From Aquabacterium sp. (GTDB lineage: Bacteria; Pseudomonadota; Gammaproteobacteria; Burkholderiales; Burkholderiaceae_C): a stretch of 6,609 bases of DNA. The stretch spans positions 1-6,609 of the forward strand of contig JAURXG010000097.1 of the NCBI GenBank assembly GCA_030654555.1. The letters are read 5' to 3'. Shown here in pieces: positions 5,593 to 6,609 of this stretch. Below the pieces are notes generated by a model. It did no database searches. It worked only from the letters and a program-made list of their open reading frames with translations, and was not told where the DNA came from. The translations under genes and the position numbers were made by a program. Within the stretch, counting starts at the first letter, position 1, and each line of letters starts with the position of its first letter.

Positions 5593-6609
5593 CTACACGT
5601 CGATGTTAGCCGCCCGCAGGGCGTTGGACTCGATGAACTCCCGCCGCGGCTCCACCTCGTCGCCCATCAGCATCGTGAACACCCGGTCGGCCTCGATCGC
5701 GTCGTCGATCTGCACGCGCAGCAGGCGTCGCACGGTGGGGTCCATCGTGGTCTCCCACAGCTGGCTGGGGTTCATCTCGCCCAGGCCCTTGTAGCGCTGG
5801 CGGCCCACGGCGTGCTCGGCCTGGGCCATCAGCCAGGCCATTGCGGCGCGGAAGTCGACCACCTTCTGCTCCTTGGCGCGTTCGCCCTCGCCACGCCGCA
5901 CGATCGCCTCGGCGCCCAGCAGGCCCTTGAAGGTCAGACCGGCTTCCTTCAGCGCGCCATAGTCGGCACCGTGCAGGAAGTCCTGCGTCACCACGCTGCT
6001 CTTGATGTTGCCGTGGTGGCGGCGGCTGATGCGCAGCAGGTGCTTGTCGGTGCGCACGTCGAACTGCGCTTCCACCGTGGCATCCACCAGCGCGCCTTGC
6101 AGCGCGATCGCGCTGGCCTCGGCCGCGGGGGCGCTGTCGAGGTCCAGCACCAGGCCGTTGGCCATCGCGCGCAGGCCGTCCAGGTCCATCCAGTTGCCCA
6201 GCCGGTCGATCACGTGGGTGGCCAGCACGTACTTGGCGGCCAGGTCCTGCAGCGCATCACCCTGCAGCGGCGCGCGGGTGCCCTCGGGGCCATCGGGCAG
6301 CACCACCGCACCGTCCAGCGCCACCTTCAGCAGGAAGCCGTCGAGCTCGATGCCGTCCTTCAGGTACTGCTCGTGCTTGCCCACCTTCACCTTGTAGAGC
6401 GGCGGCTGGGCGATGTAGATGTGGCCGCGCTCCACCAGCACCGGCATCTGCCGGTAGAAGAAGGTCAGCAGCAGCGTGCGGATGTGCGCGCCGTCCACGT
6501 CGGCGTCGGTCATGATGATGATGCGGTGATAGCGCAGCTTGGCAATGTCGAAGTCCTCGGCACCAATGCCGCAGCCGAGGGCGGTCACCAGGGTGACGAT
6601 CTGCTCACT
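5593..6609 (-). CDS. gyrB: DNA gyrase subunit B, C-terminal 338 residues (5' end beyond the window)
   Basis: The frame is open from the right edge to a TAG at 5593-5595. GyrB carries the ATPase and the TOPRIM metal-binding part of gyrase, which with GyrA introduces negative supercoils into DNA. The fragment begins within the TOPRIM domain: LVTALGCGIG (7-16 of the fragment), then the metal-binding acidic cluster in IMTDADVDGAHIRTLLLTF, with D35, D37 and D39 matching the E. coli D498/D500/D502 set. YIAQPPLYKVK follows. The middle, about 80-235, is the variable insert found in proteobacterial GyrB; the fragment length (338) is close to the corresponding part of the E. coli protein, so the insert is present. 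The end carries the GyrA-contact hallmark QRYKGLGEMNPSQLWETTMDP, then EPRREFIESNALRAANIDV, the canonical C-terminus. No frameshift or missing key residue is seen. ParE is the main alternative, but the insert and the ANIDV end favour GyrB. Confidence 0.97.
   Translation of the reverse strand, partial: SEQIVTLVTALGCGIGAEDFDIAKLRYHRIIIMTDADVDGAHIRTLLLTFFYRQMPVLVERGHIYIAQPPLYKVKVGKHEQYLKDGIELDGFLLKVALDGAVVLPDGPEGTRAPLQGDALQDLAAKYVLATHVIDRLGNWMDLDGLRAMANGLVLDLDSAPAAEASAIALQGALVDATVEAQFDVRTDKHLLRISRRHHGNIKSSVVTQDFLHGADYGALKEAGLTFKGLLGAEAIVRRGEGERAKEQKVVDFRAAMAWLMAQAEHAVGRQRYKGLGEMNPSQLWETTMDPTVRRLLRVQIDDAIEADRVFTMLMGDEVEPRREFIESNALRAANIDV

Overview
The window is about 6.6 kb of very GC-rich DNA from a Gram-negative bacterium. 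The GyrB type, the EnvZ-like kinase, the lipoprotein and Sec signals and the strong G/C bias at third codon positions fit a beta-proteobacterium of the order Burkholderiales. That placement is an inference from composition and protein resemblance, not from a search. All five recognisable genes lie on the minus strand, so transcription runs from the right edge to the left edge. The long plus-strand open frames are by-products of high GC content opposite these genes.

From right to left (transcription order): (1) the C-terminal 338 residues of DNA gyrase subunit B, cut by the right edge. Because gyrB usually sits in a dnaA-dnaN-gyrB cluster, the window may lie near the chromosomal replication origin. 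(2) A 279-bp spacer with a nested inverted repeat just after gyrB, a palindrome beside a TTGACA hexamer, and one weak 54-codon open frame. (3) A complete EnvZ/RisS-like membrane sensor histidine kinase with no response regulator gene next to it. (4) A complete M48-family zinc metalloprotease lipoprotein with a LysM-like C-terminal tail. (5) A complete exported protein of unknown function with a Gly/Met-rich N-terminal segment and a Pro/Lys/Asp-rich tail. (6) An exported caspase-like (peptidase family C14) protein with both catalytic residues present, cut by the left edge.

Apart from gyrB, the genes share an envelope theme: a sensor kinase in the inner membrane, a lipid-anchored protease, an exported unknown protein and an exported caspase-like protease. 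The spacers between them (about 79 to 279 bp) are too long for tight translational coupling, and several contain GC-rich inverted repeats, so they may be separate transcripts. The most interesting part is the left end, where an uncharacterised exported protein stands directly upstream of an exported caspase homologue. I see no tRNA, rRNA, CRISPR array, insertion sequence or phage feature.
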